From contig JAPPUL010000079.1 of assembly GCA_026874595.1 (NCBI GenBank), positions 2,041,001-2,105,000 of the forward strand: DNA of 64,000 nucleotides, in the 5' to 3' direction. The translations under genes were made by a program, and so were the position numbers. Position 1 is the stretch's first letter. Each line of letters begins with the position of its first letter. The notes under the pieces are model-generated. The model searched no databases. It worked only from the letters and a program-made list of their open reading frames with translations, and was not told where the DNA came from. Shown here piece by piece: positions 38,733 through 47,869 of the stretch. Source of the stretch: Sipunculus nudus (Eukaryota; Annelida; Sipuncula; Golfingiida; Sipunculidae).

Positions 38733-39776
38733 ATGCAAATCGATATTAAAGCAAAGAAATTAGAGCCAGTTCGGCATACTTATAGTCACCTAGCCAGGCG
38801 TTTTGGAGAAGATAAGCCAGCAACTCGTTATGAAGAAGCAGTATTAGACATACAAGCCACTGAGAATTTTCATTACCGTCCAACTTGGCAGCCAGAAAAG
38901 GAGTTATACGATCCGTCTCGGACTGCTATTGATATGGAAGATTGGTATAAGTTTCTTGATCCTAGACAATTTTATTATGGCAATTATTGTATAACTCGTT
39001 CTAAACAACAAGATTCAGCAGACCGAAATTTTAAATTTGTTGAAAAGCGTCAATTAATAGGAAGCATACCTGAAGATACAAAAGAGCAAATCAAAAAAGT
39101 AATATTGCCTCTAAGACACTTTGAGTGGGGTGCGAATATGAACAATACACAAATATGCGCTATGGGTTATGGGACAGCTATTACTTCAGCTGCTATGTTG
39201 CATGCAGCAGATAGGCTAGGTAATGCTCAATATATTACAAGGATTGGATTATTATTATCTTATGGTGATTCTGCAATATTAGATGATTCAAAAGCATTAT
39301 GGATGGACGATGCTAGTTGGCAAGGAGTTCGTAAAATGGTTGAAGATAGCCTAGTAGTTGAGGACTGGTTTGAATTATTTGTTGCACAAAATTTAGTAAT
39401 GGATGGTTTGCTGTATCCTATTTTATTTGGTGAATTTGAGAAAAGAGTCAATTCTTCAGGTGGTTCTACATATTCTATGTTAACTGAGTTTATGGTTAAT
39501 TGGTACGATGAGTCATTGCGTTGGGTTGATAAACAAATAGCTGTTGCTACTTCAGAATCACTTGCTAATAAGAAATTAGTAAGTGAATGGTTTGCCAGAT
39601 GGGAAGAACAGGCAGTATTGGGTTTAGAGCCTTTAGTTAATGTTGCATTTGATAATGGAGATGAAGTATTAAAAAACGCTATTGCTGGACTTAAAGAAAG
39701 AGCAGAAAAAAGTGGCATTAAGCCGGCAAGTGGATTGGAAAAAATGGCATCTAAAATTAAAGGGAGAATATCATGA
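38733..39776 (+). CDS. dmpL: Phenol hydroxylase beta subunit DmpL
   Basis: 347 residues. The beta subunit of the diiron hydroxylase (ferritin-like fold without a metal site). Reading: RHTYSHLARRFGEDKPATRYEEAVLDIQATENFHYRPTWQPEKELYD, then DPRQFYYGNYCITRSKQQ, typical of DmpL/TouE-type subunits. It has a strong ribosome site and overlaps dmpM by 4 bp (ATGA). Intact. Confidence 0.92.
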   Translation: MQIDIKAKKLEPVRHTYSHLARRFGEDKPATRYEEAVLDIQATENFHYRPTWQPEKELYDPSRTAIDMEDWYKFLDPRQFYYGNYCITRSKQQDSADRNFKFVEKRQLIGSIPEDTKEQIKKVILPLRHFEWGANMNNTQICAMGYGTAITSAAMLHAADRLGNAQYITRIGLLLSYGDSAILDDSKALWMDDASWQGVRKMVEDSLVVEDWFELFVAQNLVMDGLLYPILFGEFEKRVNSSGGSTYSMLTEFMVNWYDESLRWVDKQIAVATSESLANKKLVSEWFARWEEQAVLGLEPLVNVAFDNGDEVLKNAIAGLKERAEKSGIKPASGLEKMASKIKGRIS

Positions 39777-40039
39777 GTAAAGTTTTTCTGGCATTACAAG
39801 ATGTAGATGAGGCAAGGCCAGTTGTTGAAGCGATTTTAGCTGATAATCCTGGAGCAGAAGTAGAGAATGAGCCGGCAATGGTGCGAATTGTAGCTGAGAA
39901 CAAATTAGTAGTAAAAAGGGAAACGGTTTCTGGTATTTTAGGTAGAGATTGGGAGCCACAGGATATTCAACTTATATTAATATCTTTTGGAGGCAACCTA
40001 AACGAAGATGATGATCAGTTTACAGTTTACTGGAACTAA
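39773..40039 (+). CDS. dmpM: Phenol hydroxylase regulatory (effector) protein DmpM
   Basis: 88 residues. The cofactorless effector protein that binds the hydroxylase and tunes its turnover, MmoB/DmpM family. Reading: VFLALQDVDEARPVVEAILADNPGAEVENEPAMVRIVAENKLVVKRE, then LGRDWEPQDIQLILISFGGNLNEDDDQF, close to known DmpM. Translationally coupled to dmpL. Confidence 0.92.
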   Translation: MSKVFLALQDVDEARPVVEAILADNPGAEVENEPAMVRIVAENKLVVKRETVSGILGRDWEPQDIQLILISFGGNLNEDDDQFTVYWN

Positions 40040-40065
40040 TAGATTAATAGATAAGGAGAAGACTT

Positions 40066-41565
40066 ATGAAAAAGAGATTAAGTATGCGTGATCGTTATAA
40101 ATATATGACGCGTTTAGGGTGGGAAACCACATATCAACCAATGGATAAAGTTTTCCCTTATGATAAATACGAAGGTATTAAAATTAAAGATTGGGATGCT
40201 TGGCAAGATCCATTTCGAATGACTATGGAGGCTTACTGGAAATATCAAGGTGAGAAAGAGAAAAAGTTATATGCAATTATGGATGCATTTGCTCAAAGCA
40301 ATGGTCACCTAAATATAACAGATCCAAGATATGTTAGTGCTTTAAAATTATTCGTATAAGGAGTATCTCCTTTAGAATATCAGGCACACCGTGGTTTTTC
40401 GCGTAATGGTCGTCATTTTCGAGGGGAAGGTCCTAGGGTAGCTTGTCAAATGCAATCACTTGATGAATTGCGACATGTGCAAACACAAGTGCATACATTA
40501 AGCCATTACAACAAATATTTTGATGGTTTTCATGACTTTACTCGTTTTCACGATAGGGTATGGTATTTATCGGTCCCAAAATCATTCTTTGATGATGCTA
40601 ATAATGCAGGTCCATTTGAATTTCTGGTTGCAATTGGTTTTTCTTTTGAGTTTGTTTTAACAAACTTATTGTTCGTGCCATTTATGTCTGGTGCGGCTTA
40701 TAATGGTGATATGTCTACAGTAACTTTTGGTTTTTCAGCACAATCAGATGAAGCTCGTCATATGACATTAGGCCTTGAGGGTATTAAGTTTATGTTAGAG
40801 CAAGATGAAGGCAATGTAGCAATTATTCAACGCTGGATTGATAAATGGTTATGGCGAGGATATAAAGTGTTGTCATTAGTTGGGATGATGATGGACTATA
40901 TGCTACCGGAAAGCCCGATGTCTTGGAAAGAAGCTTGGGAGATTTATTTTGAAGAGAATGGAGGGGCTTTATTTAATGACTTAGCTAGATATGGCATTAA
41001 AGTTCCTGATTATGCTACAATTTGTGCAGCAGAAAAAGAGCATATCAGTCACCAAGTATGGAGTATTTTTTATAACTTTGGGGCTGCAGCAGCATTCCAC
41101 ACCTGGATGCCAGATGCTAAGAAAATGGACTGGTTGACATCTAAATACCCAAATACTTTTGATAAATACTATCGTCCTCGTTATGAGCATTGGAAAAAAG
41201 AAGAGGCTAAAGGCAATCGTTATTATTCACAAACTTTGCCTATGTTGTGCAACACTTGTCAAATTCCGATGGGCTTTACCGAGGTTACAGACTTTACTCA
41301 AGTGGCATACCGAAGCACTGAATTTAAAGGCGATAAATATCATTTTTGTTCTGACCAATGCAAAAGTATATTTGATTATGAGCCGGAGAAATTCTGTCAA
41401 TCTTGGATGCCAGTTCAGCAAATTTTCCAAGGGAATTGTGGTGGTGCAGAGCTTGAGGACGTTCTTAAATGGTATGGCATGGATTTAGGAGTAGATAATA
41501 TGGATTATGTCGGTTCACCAGAAGAGAAACGCTGGAAAGAATGGAAGGGGATTAAGGTTAGTTGA
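40066..41565 (+). pseudogene. dmpN: Phenol hydroxylase alpha (diiron) subunit DmpN, one in-frame TAA
   Basis: The catalytic subunit that oxidises phenol to catechol. It opens MKKRLSMRDRYKYMTRLGWETTYQP. A TAA at 40357-40359 follows SALKLFV; the same frame goes on GVSPLEYQAHRGFSRNGRHFRG, where Gln (CAA to TAA) is usual at the stop. Later come both diiron motifs, MQSLDELRHVQTQ and SDEARHMTLGLEGI, and a Cys-rich metal-binding segment (CNTCQIP and FCSDQCKSIF) at the end. Full reading would be about 499 residues. All else is intact, so the lesion is recent or is a sequencing error. With it, no active hydroxylase can form. Confidence 0.9.
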
Positions 41566-41613
41566 TAAAGAACTGTTTTTTAAGTTAAAATTATATTTGT
41601 ATAGGAGAAACAT

Positions 41614-41973
41614 ATGGGAGTAAGAGCAATTGGTGAATATCCAGCTATAGTCAAAGATAACGTAGAAAACTTTCACGGCAATCAATTAGTATTTGTTGGA
41701 TGGGACCACCACCTAATGATAGATTCGCCCCGAGCTTTTCCATTGCCGCCCGATATGCCTTTTGGTGCTCTTGTAAAAGAGGTATTGCCTGGAGCTTATT
41801 CTCCACACCCAGAGTGGGGGAGTGTTAGTTGGGATGCTGTAAATTGGATGCTTGATGGTGAAAGTTTTACACCTGATTTTGAAAAAAGCTTAAAAGATAA
41901 TGGTGTTGGACATAAGTCGGTTATTCGTTTTAAGACACCAGGGTTAAACGGAATTGAAGGCTCTGGCAGTTAA
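41614..41973 (+). CDS. dmpO: Phenol hydroxylase gamma subunit DmpO
   Basis: 119 residues. The small third subunit of the hydroxylase. Reading: EYPAIVKDNVENFHGNQLVFVGWDHHLMIDSPRAFPLPPDMPFGALVKEVLP, then HPEWGSVSWDAVNWMLDGESF, strongly conserved in the family. AGGAGAA precedes the ATG. The 3' end carries a 17-bp duplication that spans the stop. Confidence 0.92.
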   Translation: MGVRAIGEYPAIVKDNVENFHGNQLVFVGWDHHLMIDSPRAFPLPPDMPFGALVKEVLPGAYSPHPEWGSVSWDAVNWMLDGESFTPDFEKSLKDNGVGHKSVIRFKTPGLNGIEGSGS

Positions 41974-41992
41974 TAGGCTCTGGCAGTTAATA
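41959..41992 (+). repeat. 17-bp tandem duplication at the dmpO/dmpP junction
   Basis: GGCTCTGGCAGTTAATA occurs at 41959-41975 and 41976-41992. The first copy holds the end and stop of dmpO; the second pushes dmpP away from it. The region just before the dmpP ATG lacks a normal ribosome site. Confidence 0.85.
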
Positions 41993-41995
41993 ATT

Positions 41996-43060
41996 ATGAG
42001 ATATAAAGTAACAATCCAGCCAACTGGTGATGTTATAGAGGTTGAGGATGGACAAAGTATTTTGGATGCATCTTTGCGCTCAGGAGTGTATCTTCCTCAC
42101 GCCTGCGGTCATGGTTTATGTGCTACATGTAAGGTTGAGGTATTGGAGGGAGAAATAGAGCATGGAGATGCTTCACCATTTGCGCTAATGGATATGGAGC
42201 GAGATGAAGGCAAATGTCTTGCATGTTGTGCGACTCCTACTTCTGATTTAACTGTTGAGGCCGATATTGAAGAGGATGAGGATGCAGAGAGTTATGCTGT
42301 TCGTGACTTTGTGGGAGAGGTTGTTGAGTTAAAAACACTAACGCCAAGAATACGAGGGATCTTTATTAAAATTAAAGATAGATTTGAGTTTCAAGCGGGG
42401 CAGTATATTAACTTATTACTTCCTGGCCTGGAGGATTATCCTCGAGCTTTTTCTATTTCTAATCCGCCATCAGAAAAAGACATCATTGAGCTTAATGTGT
42501 GCCTTATTGAAGATGGCAAAGGGACTAGATATTTACATAACGATTTAAAAGTAGGGGATGAGATTAAATTTACTGGTCCTTATGGGCGTTTTTTTGTGCG
42601 TAAATCGAAACCGGCACCGATGATTTTCTTGGCAGGAGGCTCTGGCTTATCTAGTGTTAAATCTATGATCTTAGATTTATTTGAGCAAGCTGAAAGCAGA
42701 GAGGTAATTCTAATCTACGGTGCACGTGATAAAAATGAAATCTATTATAGTGAACTATTTAAAGAGCTTGAGAATAAGCATAAGAATTTCACTTATGTGG
42801 TAGCAATATCCCAAGAAAGCATAGAAGGCTCAGACTGGAGTGGAAAGATTGGTTTTGTTCATGAAGCTCTTAAGGAGGAATTTGCTGGTAATTTTTCTGG
42901 ATATAAAGCCTATATGTGTGGGCCTCCCCCAATGATTGATGCTTGTATTACTACTTTAATGGAAGGGAGGCTGTTTGAACGCGATATGTATATGGAAAAT
43001 TTTTACACTAGGGCAAGTAAAAACGAAAAACCTAAAGGTCCACTTTTTAAAAATTTATAA
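41996..43060 (+). CDS. dmpP: Phenol hydroxylase reductase DmpP
   Basis: 354 residues. NADH:ferredoxin-type reductase feeding electrons to the hydroxylase. N-terminal plant-type [2Fe-2S] domain: LPHACGHGLCATCKVEVLEGE with a fourth Cys in CLACCATPTSDL. FAD domain: PRAFSISNPPSE. NAD domain: MIFLAGGSGLSSVKSM and, at the end, CGPPPMIDACI. The start at 41996 is preferred since MRYKVTIQPTGDVIEVEDGQSILDA is the family start; an ATG 42 bp upstream would add non-conserved residues. Intact. Confidence 0.92.
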   Translation: MRYKVTIQPTGDVIEVEDGQSILDASLRSGVYLPHACGHGLCATCKVEVLEGEIEHGDASPFALMDMERDEGKCLACCATPTSDLTVEADIEEDEDAESYAVRDFVGEVVELKTLTPRIRGIFIKIKDRFEFQAGQYINLLLPGLEDYPRAFSISNPPSEKDIIELNVCLIEDGKGTRYLHNDLKVGDEIKFTGPYGRFFVRKSKPAPMIFLAGGSGLSSVKSMILDLFEQAESREVILIYGARDKNEIYYSELFKELENKHKNFTYVVAISQESIEGSDWSGKIGFVHEALKEEFAGNFSGYKAYMCGPPPMIDACITTLMEGRLFERDMYMENFYTRASKNEKPKGPLFKNL

Positions 43061-43080
43061 ATAGATGTAAGTATAAGAAT

Positions 43081-43320
43081 ATGAAAGATATTATGATTTT
43101 GGCTGTATTGTTACTATTCTTGGTAAAGGTTTTATCAGGATTGAATTATGTTTCTGGAGAGGAGGGTATAAAAGGTATAAAAGGGCCTGGGGCTTTTAGA
43201 GATGTTTCTGACAGTAATAAAGGTAGCGTTAATGCGATTGCAAATCGATTTGTGCATATAACGGATAAGGAGATAGGAGCTAATTACGGTGTTGAAATAA
43301 TTGTGGGGATTGTCAAATGA
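43081..43320 (+). CDS. Small putative exported protein, unrecognised
   Basis: 79 residues with a signal-like hydrophobic N-terminus (MKDIMILAVLLLFLVKVLSG), then NYVSGEEGIKGIKGPGAFRDVS and ending YGVEIIVGIVK. I do not recognise the family. It lies between dmpP and dmpQ in the same direction, so it is probably co-transcribed. No counterpart is known to me in the classical dmp operon. Confidence 0.4.
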   Translation: MKDIMILAVLLLFLVKVLSGLNYVSGEEGIKGIKGPGAFRDVSDSNKGSVNAIANRFVHITDKEIGANYGVEIIVGIVK

Positions 43321-43323
43321 GAG

Positions 43324-43347
43324 TATTATCTTGACTATTATCTTGAC
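43324..43347 (+). repeat. 12-bp tandem duplication
   Basis: TATTATCTTGAC at 43324-43335 and 43336-43347, followed by a partial third copy (TATTAT). In the dmpP-dmpQ spacer. Confidence 0.8.
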
Positions 43348-43481
43348 TATTATGGCAAGGAAAAAACTATATCAATTTCTGGTATGCTGTTATGAAGGTC
43401 ATAAAGGAAAAAAGGCTTATGATGTTGTATGAGTTTCATATGGTCATATTATTGCTTAATATAGTGAAACGATTTTAATGT

Positions 43482-43808
43482 ATGAGACGCTATCGTATAA
43501 GTATTGTTGATAGTAACGAAAGTTCTTATTGTGTAGATACAAAACATTTGTTAGAAGGTATGGTTGCTTTAGGTAAAAAAGTAATGCCTAGTGGTTGTCA
43601 TGGTGGTGGTTGTGGTATTTGTAAGGTTAAAGTTATTAGCGGTAAATATAAAAATCTTAGCATGAGTAATAAATATATATCTAAAAATGAATATGAAAAT
43701 AACATTGTTCTTGCATGTAGGACAATACCGCAGAGTGATTTGAGACTTAAAGTCATAGGAAAAGTAGTAAAAAGCGTTCTTAATGCAAGTTTTAAGAATA
43801 TGGGATAG
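43482..43808 (+). CDS. dmpQ: Chloroplast-type ferredoxin DmpQ/XylT
   Basis: 108 residues with a [2Fe-2S] pattern SGCHGGGCGICKVKVISGKY and later VLACRTIPQSDLRL. In meta-cleavage operons this ferredoxin reduces and reactivates the iron of catechol 2,3-dioxygenase. It lies directly upstream of that gene, as expected. The ribosome site is weak. Confidence 0.85.
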   Translation: MRRYRISIVDSNESSYCVDTKHLLEGMVALGKKVMPSGCHGGGCGICKVKVISGKYKNLSMSNKYISKNEYENNIVLACRTIPQSDLRLKVIGKVVKSVLNASFKNMG

Positions 43809-43862
43809 ATTTAATGATTGTTGGTAAATTGTAATTTTTATATAAAACGATAGGAGAAAGAG

Positions 43863-44808
43863 ATGAGTGTATTAAGAATAGGCCATATTAATCTTCGAGT
43901 GTTAAATATGGCTGATGCGCTTAGACATTATTGTGATGTTTTAGGACTTGAGCAAACACATAAAGATGCTAGAGGTAATGTATACTTGAAAGGCTGGGAT
44001 GAGTGGGATAAGTATTCAGTTATCTTAAGTGAAGATGATTCTTCTGGGATGAATCATATTGCTTATAAAGTGAAATCTGATAAAGATTTAGATATTTATA
44101 AACAAAGGATTCAAGGTTATGGGGTTGAAGTATCTGAAGATGCAGCAGGTGCTTTACCATTTATAGGGCGTTCCCTTAGATTTAATCTACCTAGTGGGCA
44201 TGAGATGTGTCTTTATGCAGAAAAATAATTTGTAGGCACAGCGGTAGGTAGCATTAATCCAGAGCCTTGGCCTGATGGTCAAAAAGGATGTGGAGTGCAT
44301 TGGTTAGATCATGCTTTACTAATGTGTGAACTAAACCCTGAAGATGAGATCAACAAGGTGGCAGAAGCTACACAATTTATGATAGAAGTGCTTGATTTTT
44401 ATCTAGTTGAACAAGTAATGGTTGGTCCTGGAGGTAAAATACAAGCAGCGACTTGGTTATCAACAACTAATACGCCACATGATATAGCATTTGTTGGAGG
44501 TCCAGTTATGGGACTACATCATTGTGCTTTTTTTCTTGATAGTTGGGATGATGTGCTAAAAGCAGCTGATGTAATGTCTAAGAAAAAGGTTAAAGTGGAT
44601 GTTACCCCCACAACGTCATGGTATTACGCGAGGTGCTACTATTTATTTCTTCGATCCATCAGGCAATCGTAATGAAACTTTTGCAGGTCTTGGCTATTTA
44701 GCCCAACCTGATCGTCCAGTTACTACCTGGACAGAGGATGAGTTAGGGCGAGCTATATTCTATCACACTGGTGAGTTAATAGAATCTTTTACAACAGTTT
44801 ACACCTAA
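43863..44808 (+). pseudogene. dmpB: Catechol 2,3-dioxygenase DmpB, stop plus frameshift
   Basis: Extradiol ring-cleavage enzyme that opens catechol to 2-hydroxymuconic semialdehyde. N-terminal part: IGHINLRVLNMADALRHYCDVLGLEQTHKD. A TAA at 44226-44228 follows LYAEK, with [17 protein letters not shown] continuing in frame (Glu GAA expected). The catalytic domain follows: [26 protein letters not shown] one-base insertion near 44610 shifts the frame; the other frame gives [23 protein letters not shown] and ends [16 protein letters not shown]. Metal ligands His, His and Glu are all still readable. Two lesions make it inactive. Confidence 0.9.
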
Positions 44809-44824
44809 TCAGGTATTCACTGTT

Positions 44825-45268
44825 ATGAGTATCTGTGTGTTTCAACATATTATTAATTGGCAAGCCGCTGAGAGTGCTGTTGTAGCTGCGGTTAAAAAAG
44901 CAGAGTCTTTGGGTATTGCAATTAATGTGGCTGTTGTTGATGCAGGAGGTAATCTTGCTGGATTTTTGCGGATGCCAGGGGCTTTTTTGCATTCTATTGA
45001 TATAGCGATAGATAAAGCATACACTTCTGCTAGTTTTCGTTTTCCAACTAGTCAATGGGCTGAAATATTTGCCAGTGAAAAGATGTTAGCTACTGGCATA
45101 CCTATGCGTGATAGATTGGTAGTTTTTGGAGGTGGTCTGCCAATAGAGATAGATGGCAAGATACTTGGTGGTATTGGAGTATCAGGTGGTTCTGAAGAGC
45201 AAGATATTATTTGTGCCAAAGCTGGCATTAGTGCTATTGACAGGTTGCAAGTAGATGAGCAGCCTTAA
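44825..45268 (+). CDS. GlcG/HbpS-family (DUF336) heme-binding-like protein
   Basis: 147 residues. Reading: AVKKAESLGIAINVAVVDAGGNLAGFLRMPGAFLHSIDIAIDKAYTSASF, then GGLPIEIDGKILGGIGVSGGSEEQDIICAKAGI, the family core. Such proteins are often encoded in meta-cleavage operons and may bind heme or help the oxygenase; the function there is unproven. It starts 16 bp after dmpB. Confidence 0.85.
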   Translation: MSICVFQHIINWQAAESAVVAAVKKAESLGIAINVAVVDAGGNLAGFLRMPGAFLHSIDIAIDKAYTSASFRFPTSQWAEIFASEKMLATGIPMRDRLVVFGGGLPIEIDGKILGGIGVSGGSEEQDIICAKAGISAIDRLQVDEQP

Positions 45269-45301
45269 TAAAATACTTTAATTTAACAATAACTTAAATA
45301 T

Positions 45302-46252
45302 ATGAAGTTTGCAATATTAGGAGCTGGCGGTATTGGGTGCTATTATGGTGCAAGGTTGCTTGATGCAGGGTTTAAAGTAGATTTTATTGCCAGAGGAAAG
45401 CATTTAGAGGTATTAAAGAAAAAGGGTATTCAGTTAGAGCATCCAGATTTTAATTATAAAAATAAGATAAATGCTTTTAGTATTGAGGAATTATTTAATT
45501 TTTTTCCACAAGACTATGAAGCAATTTTATTATGTGCTAAAGCAACGGCTACTTTAGAAATAGCAAAAAGAATCAGAAGTTGGTTTAATCACACAAAACA
45601 AAACACCTTAATTATAAGCCTGCAAAATGGTGTTGATAATGAGGCACAGCTTGCCAAAAATTTAGGTGCTAATAAGATAATAGGCGGTTTGGCAGTGCGT
45701 ATTGGTGGTCATATTATTAATCCCGGAGTAATAAAGGCTACTGGTATTGCTCAGGTGATATTAGGAATATGGCCTAAAAGCAAATCTAATGTCAAAAACA
45801 ATCAAGAATCACAATTATCTAAACTAGTTAATAGTTTTAACAAGGCGTTAATACCTACACAATTAGTGCCTGATATTAGGCGTGAATTATGGCGAAAATT
45901 AGTTATTAACAACGGTGTTAATCCTTTGTCGGTTTTAACGGGGTTTGATACAAAAAGTTTAACTCATGACCCTAATGTAAGTAATATTGTCTATCAATTG
46001 ATGAGTGAGGCAGCAAGAGCAGCCCAAGCTGATGATGAACTGTTAACTAAGAGCGATGTAGATGAAATGTTTGAACTTATTCGTAGTTTTGATCCGATAA
46101 AAACTTCAATGTTGATTGATTTTGAAAAAGGCAGGCAATTAGAAATAGATGCAATTAGTGGAGCAGTGCTTAAACGCAGCAAAAAGCTTGGGCTTGAAGC
46201 TCCTTACAGCACAACTGTGTATGCTTTGCTTAAAGTTAAAATCACTAAATAA
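45302..46252 (+). CDS. PanE/ApbA-family 2-dehydropantoate 2-reductase-like protein
   Basis: 316 residues. NADPH-binding start MKFAILGAGGIGCYYGARLLDAGFKVDFIARG (residues 1-32), then LQNGVDNEAQLAKNLG and the C-terminal helical domain ELWRKLVINNGVNPLSVLTG with the catalytic Lys, and FDPIKTSMLIDFEKGRQLEID. Last gene of the forward dmp arm. True PanE makes pantoate, but relatives in catabolic clusters may reduce other 2-oxoacids, so the role here is open. Confidence 0.82.
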   Translation: MKFAILGAGGIGCYYGARLLDAGFKVDFIARGKHLEVLKKKGIQLEHPDFNYKNKINAFSIEELFNFFPQDYEAILLCAKATATLEIAKRIRSWFNHTKQNTLIISLQNGVDNEAQLAKNLGANKIIGGLAVRIGGHIINPGVIKATGIAQVILGIWPKSKSNVKNNQESQLSKLVNSFNKALIPTQLVPDIRRELWRKLVINNGVNPLSVLTGFDTKSLTHDPNVSNIVYQLMSEAARAAQADDELLTKSDVDEMFELIRSFDPIKTSMLIDFEKGRQLEIDAISGAVLKRSKKLGLEAPYSTTVYALLKVKITK

Positions 46253-46374
46253 GTGATGGTGTAGCGGCATTGCTTAATGCTCAAGATGTTGTTAATATAT
46301 TGTAGAAATAAAGTAAATAATATATTTCCTGATGCAATATTATAGTCTTCTGCTCATTTTAACCTTGGAGTATA

Positions 46375-47028
46375 TGTTGCTGTATTATTAACTTATGTAT
46401 TATGAATAAAGAGCTTGGCAGTGCTGCTGGGATTAAAGAAGTGCTATTGGCTTGCTTTTGTTGTATTTGGTTCTGGTTTAATTGCGAGGACACTTAGCGT
46501 TTGGCTAAAGATTAATTATAAAACTTTAGCCCCTTCAATAAGGTTTAACGATTCAGTTAATCTTGATTTTTCTAGTTTTACTTTGGCAGTTTTTAGTTTT
46601 GGAGAAGCGATTTTGATTCAGTGGTATTTTTCATAAACATTTGCCCGCTATATTTTCAGCAGGGCTTAAACTACTAAGCGAGGTTGGCATATCATTTACT
46701 TTAGTAACTTTGGGTATCAAATTAGCAGAGGCTAATTGGAATTGCAGGAGAAATGGTTTTAGGGGAGGGTTTTAGGGCATCTATTTTGGGATCTTTAAGC
46801 GGTATATCTTTTGCTTTGTTGCAATTTGGTTAAGTCTATGGCAGATAATCTTAGACCGTTGGTCATTTTATTTGCTGTTTTCCCTAAAGATATATTAAAC
46901 TAAGCGCTTGGAATTTGCTATTAGCAAGAACCTGAAAAAGTATCATGAATGGTAATAATGCTTGGTAATTTATTAATGATTTTGTATATGCCATTGGTAT
47001 TTTATGTATTGTTGTTAGAAGCTAACTG
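46375..47028 (+). pseudogene. Membrane transporter remnant, possibly AEC (auxin efflux carrier) family
   Basis: Scattered forward frames give hydrophobic helices: NLGVYVAVLLTYVL then a TGA, IKSLAVLLGLKK, SAGLKLLSEVGISFTLVTLGIKLAE, LRPLVILFAVFPKD, and PEKVS near the end. The order resembles AEC-type carriers, but identity is weak. Many stops and shifts. It fills the gap between the two convergent dmp arms, where an uptake or efflux gene for the pathway would make sense. Confidence 0.4.
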
Positions 47029-47588
47029 ATGTTTTTACCATCTTTGTCAAACAACCAAAACGCAAACCAACGAGTAAAGTTAGGCATTAAAACATAGTAC
47101 ATTAATATTATAACGACTAGAGTTATAATAAAAGTGCTAATTAGTAATGGAAGTTGTGCTAATTGTTCGCCAAATAACCAAAGAATAATAGTAACTGTTG
47201 GAAAAAGTGCAAGCCAACCTACTATAGTCATTTTGTATTTAGGAGGTGGTTTTACAGGGTTGTATCCTGTGCTGAAGCAAGTAACTAAACTAGATTGTAT
47301 ACTAATATCACTAGGTTTTTCTAGCAAGTTATCTATTTGAGTAACAAACTCTAATCTTTCATTAGAATTAAGCCAGTTATCTAAATTTTTTTGTGTATTA
47401 AATTTTAAAATAATCCTATATTCTGAATCATCTAAATTACTAGGGCTCAACAAAGTTGTACCCATATGACCAGAAAAAAACGAAGCCTTTTTGACTATTT
47501 TGGAGGTTAAAAGCTCAAAGTCTTGCTCATAACCTTTTTTAACCCTTATGGATATAACAACTGCAATTGGAAGAGTAGTTTGTGTCAT
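47022..47588 (-). CDS. ABM-domain protein with two C-terminal membrane helices
   Basis: 188 residues. The N-terminal antibiotic-biosynthesis-monooxygenase (ABM) domain repeats the pattern PIAVVISIRVKKGYEQDFELLTSKI, then SEYRIILKFNTQKNLDNWLNSNERLEF. Two hydrophobic helices follow from about residue 120 (IVGWLALFPTVTIILWLFGE and LISTFIITLVVIILMYYVL). Such fusions occur in several proteobacteria without a known function. Last gene of the reverse dmp arm, 14 bp after dmpI, so probably co-transcribed. Confidence 0.75.
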   Translation of the reverse strand: MTQTTLPIAVVISIRVKKGYEQDFELLTSKIVKKASFFSGHMGTTLLSPSNLDDSEYRIILKFNTQKNLDNWLNSNERLEFVTQIDNLLEKPSDISIQSSLVTCFSTGYNPVKPPPKYKMTIVGWLALFPTVTIILWLFGEQLAQLPLLISTFIITLVVIILMYYVLMPNFTRWFAFWLFDKDGKNIS

Positions 47589-47602
47589 GTAACTAACGTG
47601 AA

Positions 47603-47803
47603 CTACTGATTGTCTTTTTCCGACTCAGCCTTACTAATTCCACCAACAAACCAACTGTCAGCTGGAATTTCATTGATAACAATTCTTACTTGGGATGGCT
47701 TAACATCTAAGTTTTTTGTTGCGATTTCAGTAACTTGTTTACAAAAGTTTTCTTTTTTTTCTTTGCTTCTACCTTGGATGATTGTTACTTGAATTAATGG
47801 CAT
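47603..47803 (-). CDS. dmpI: 4-oxalocrotonate tautomerase DmpI
   Basis: 66 residues. Catalytic Pro1 after Met removal (MPLIQVTIIQGRSKEKKENF), the first Arg in GRS, the second in VRIVINEIP, and an aromatic residue in SWFVGG. It tautomerises 2-hydroxymuconate to 4-oxalocrotonate. Slightly different from the reference enzyme in having PLIQVTI, but all key positions are there. Confidence 0.88.
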   Translation of the reverse strand: MPLIQVTIIQGRSKEKKENFCKQVTEIATKNLDVKPSQVRIVINEIPADSWFVGGISKAESEKDNQ

Positions 47804-47869
47804 AAAAACTCCATATAATAATTTAAAAAAATATGATTAAAAAAAAAGACAATGTTCTACCTTTTATAT

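Noticed and set aside
32035-44228. In-frame TAA in dctP, dmpN and dmpB as a possible reassigned codon.
   Set aside because: The expected residues differ (Ser, Gln and Glu), and many intact genes here end in TAA.
44842-45055. Reverse ORFs within the heme-binding-like gene.
   Set aside because: Antisense shadows of a conserved gene.
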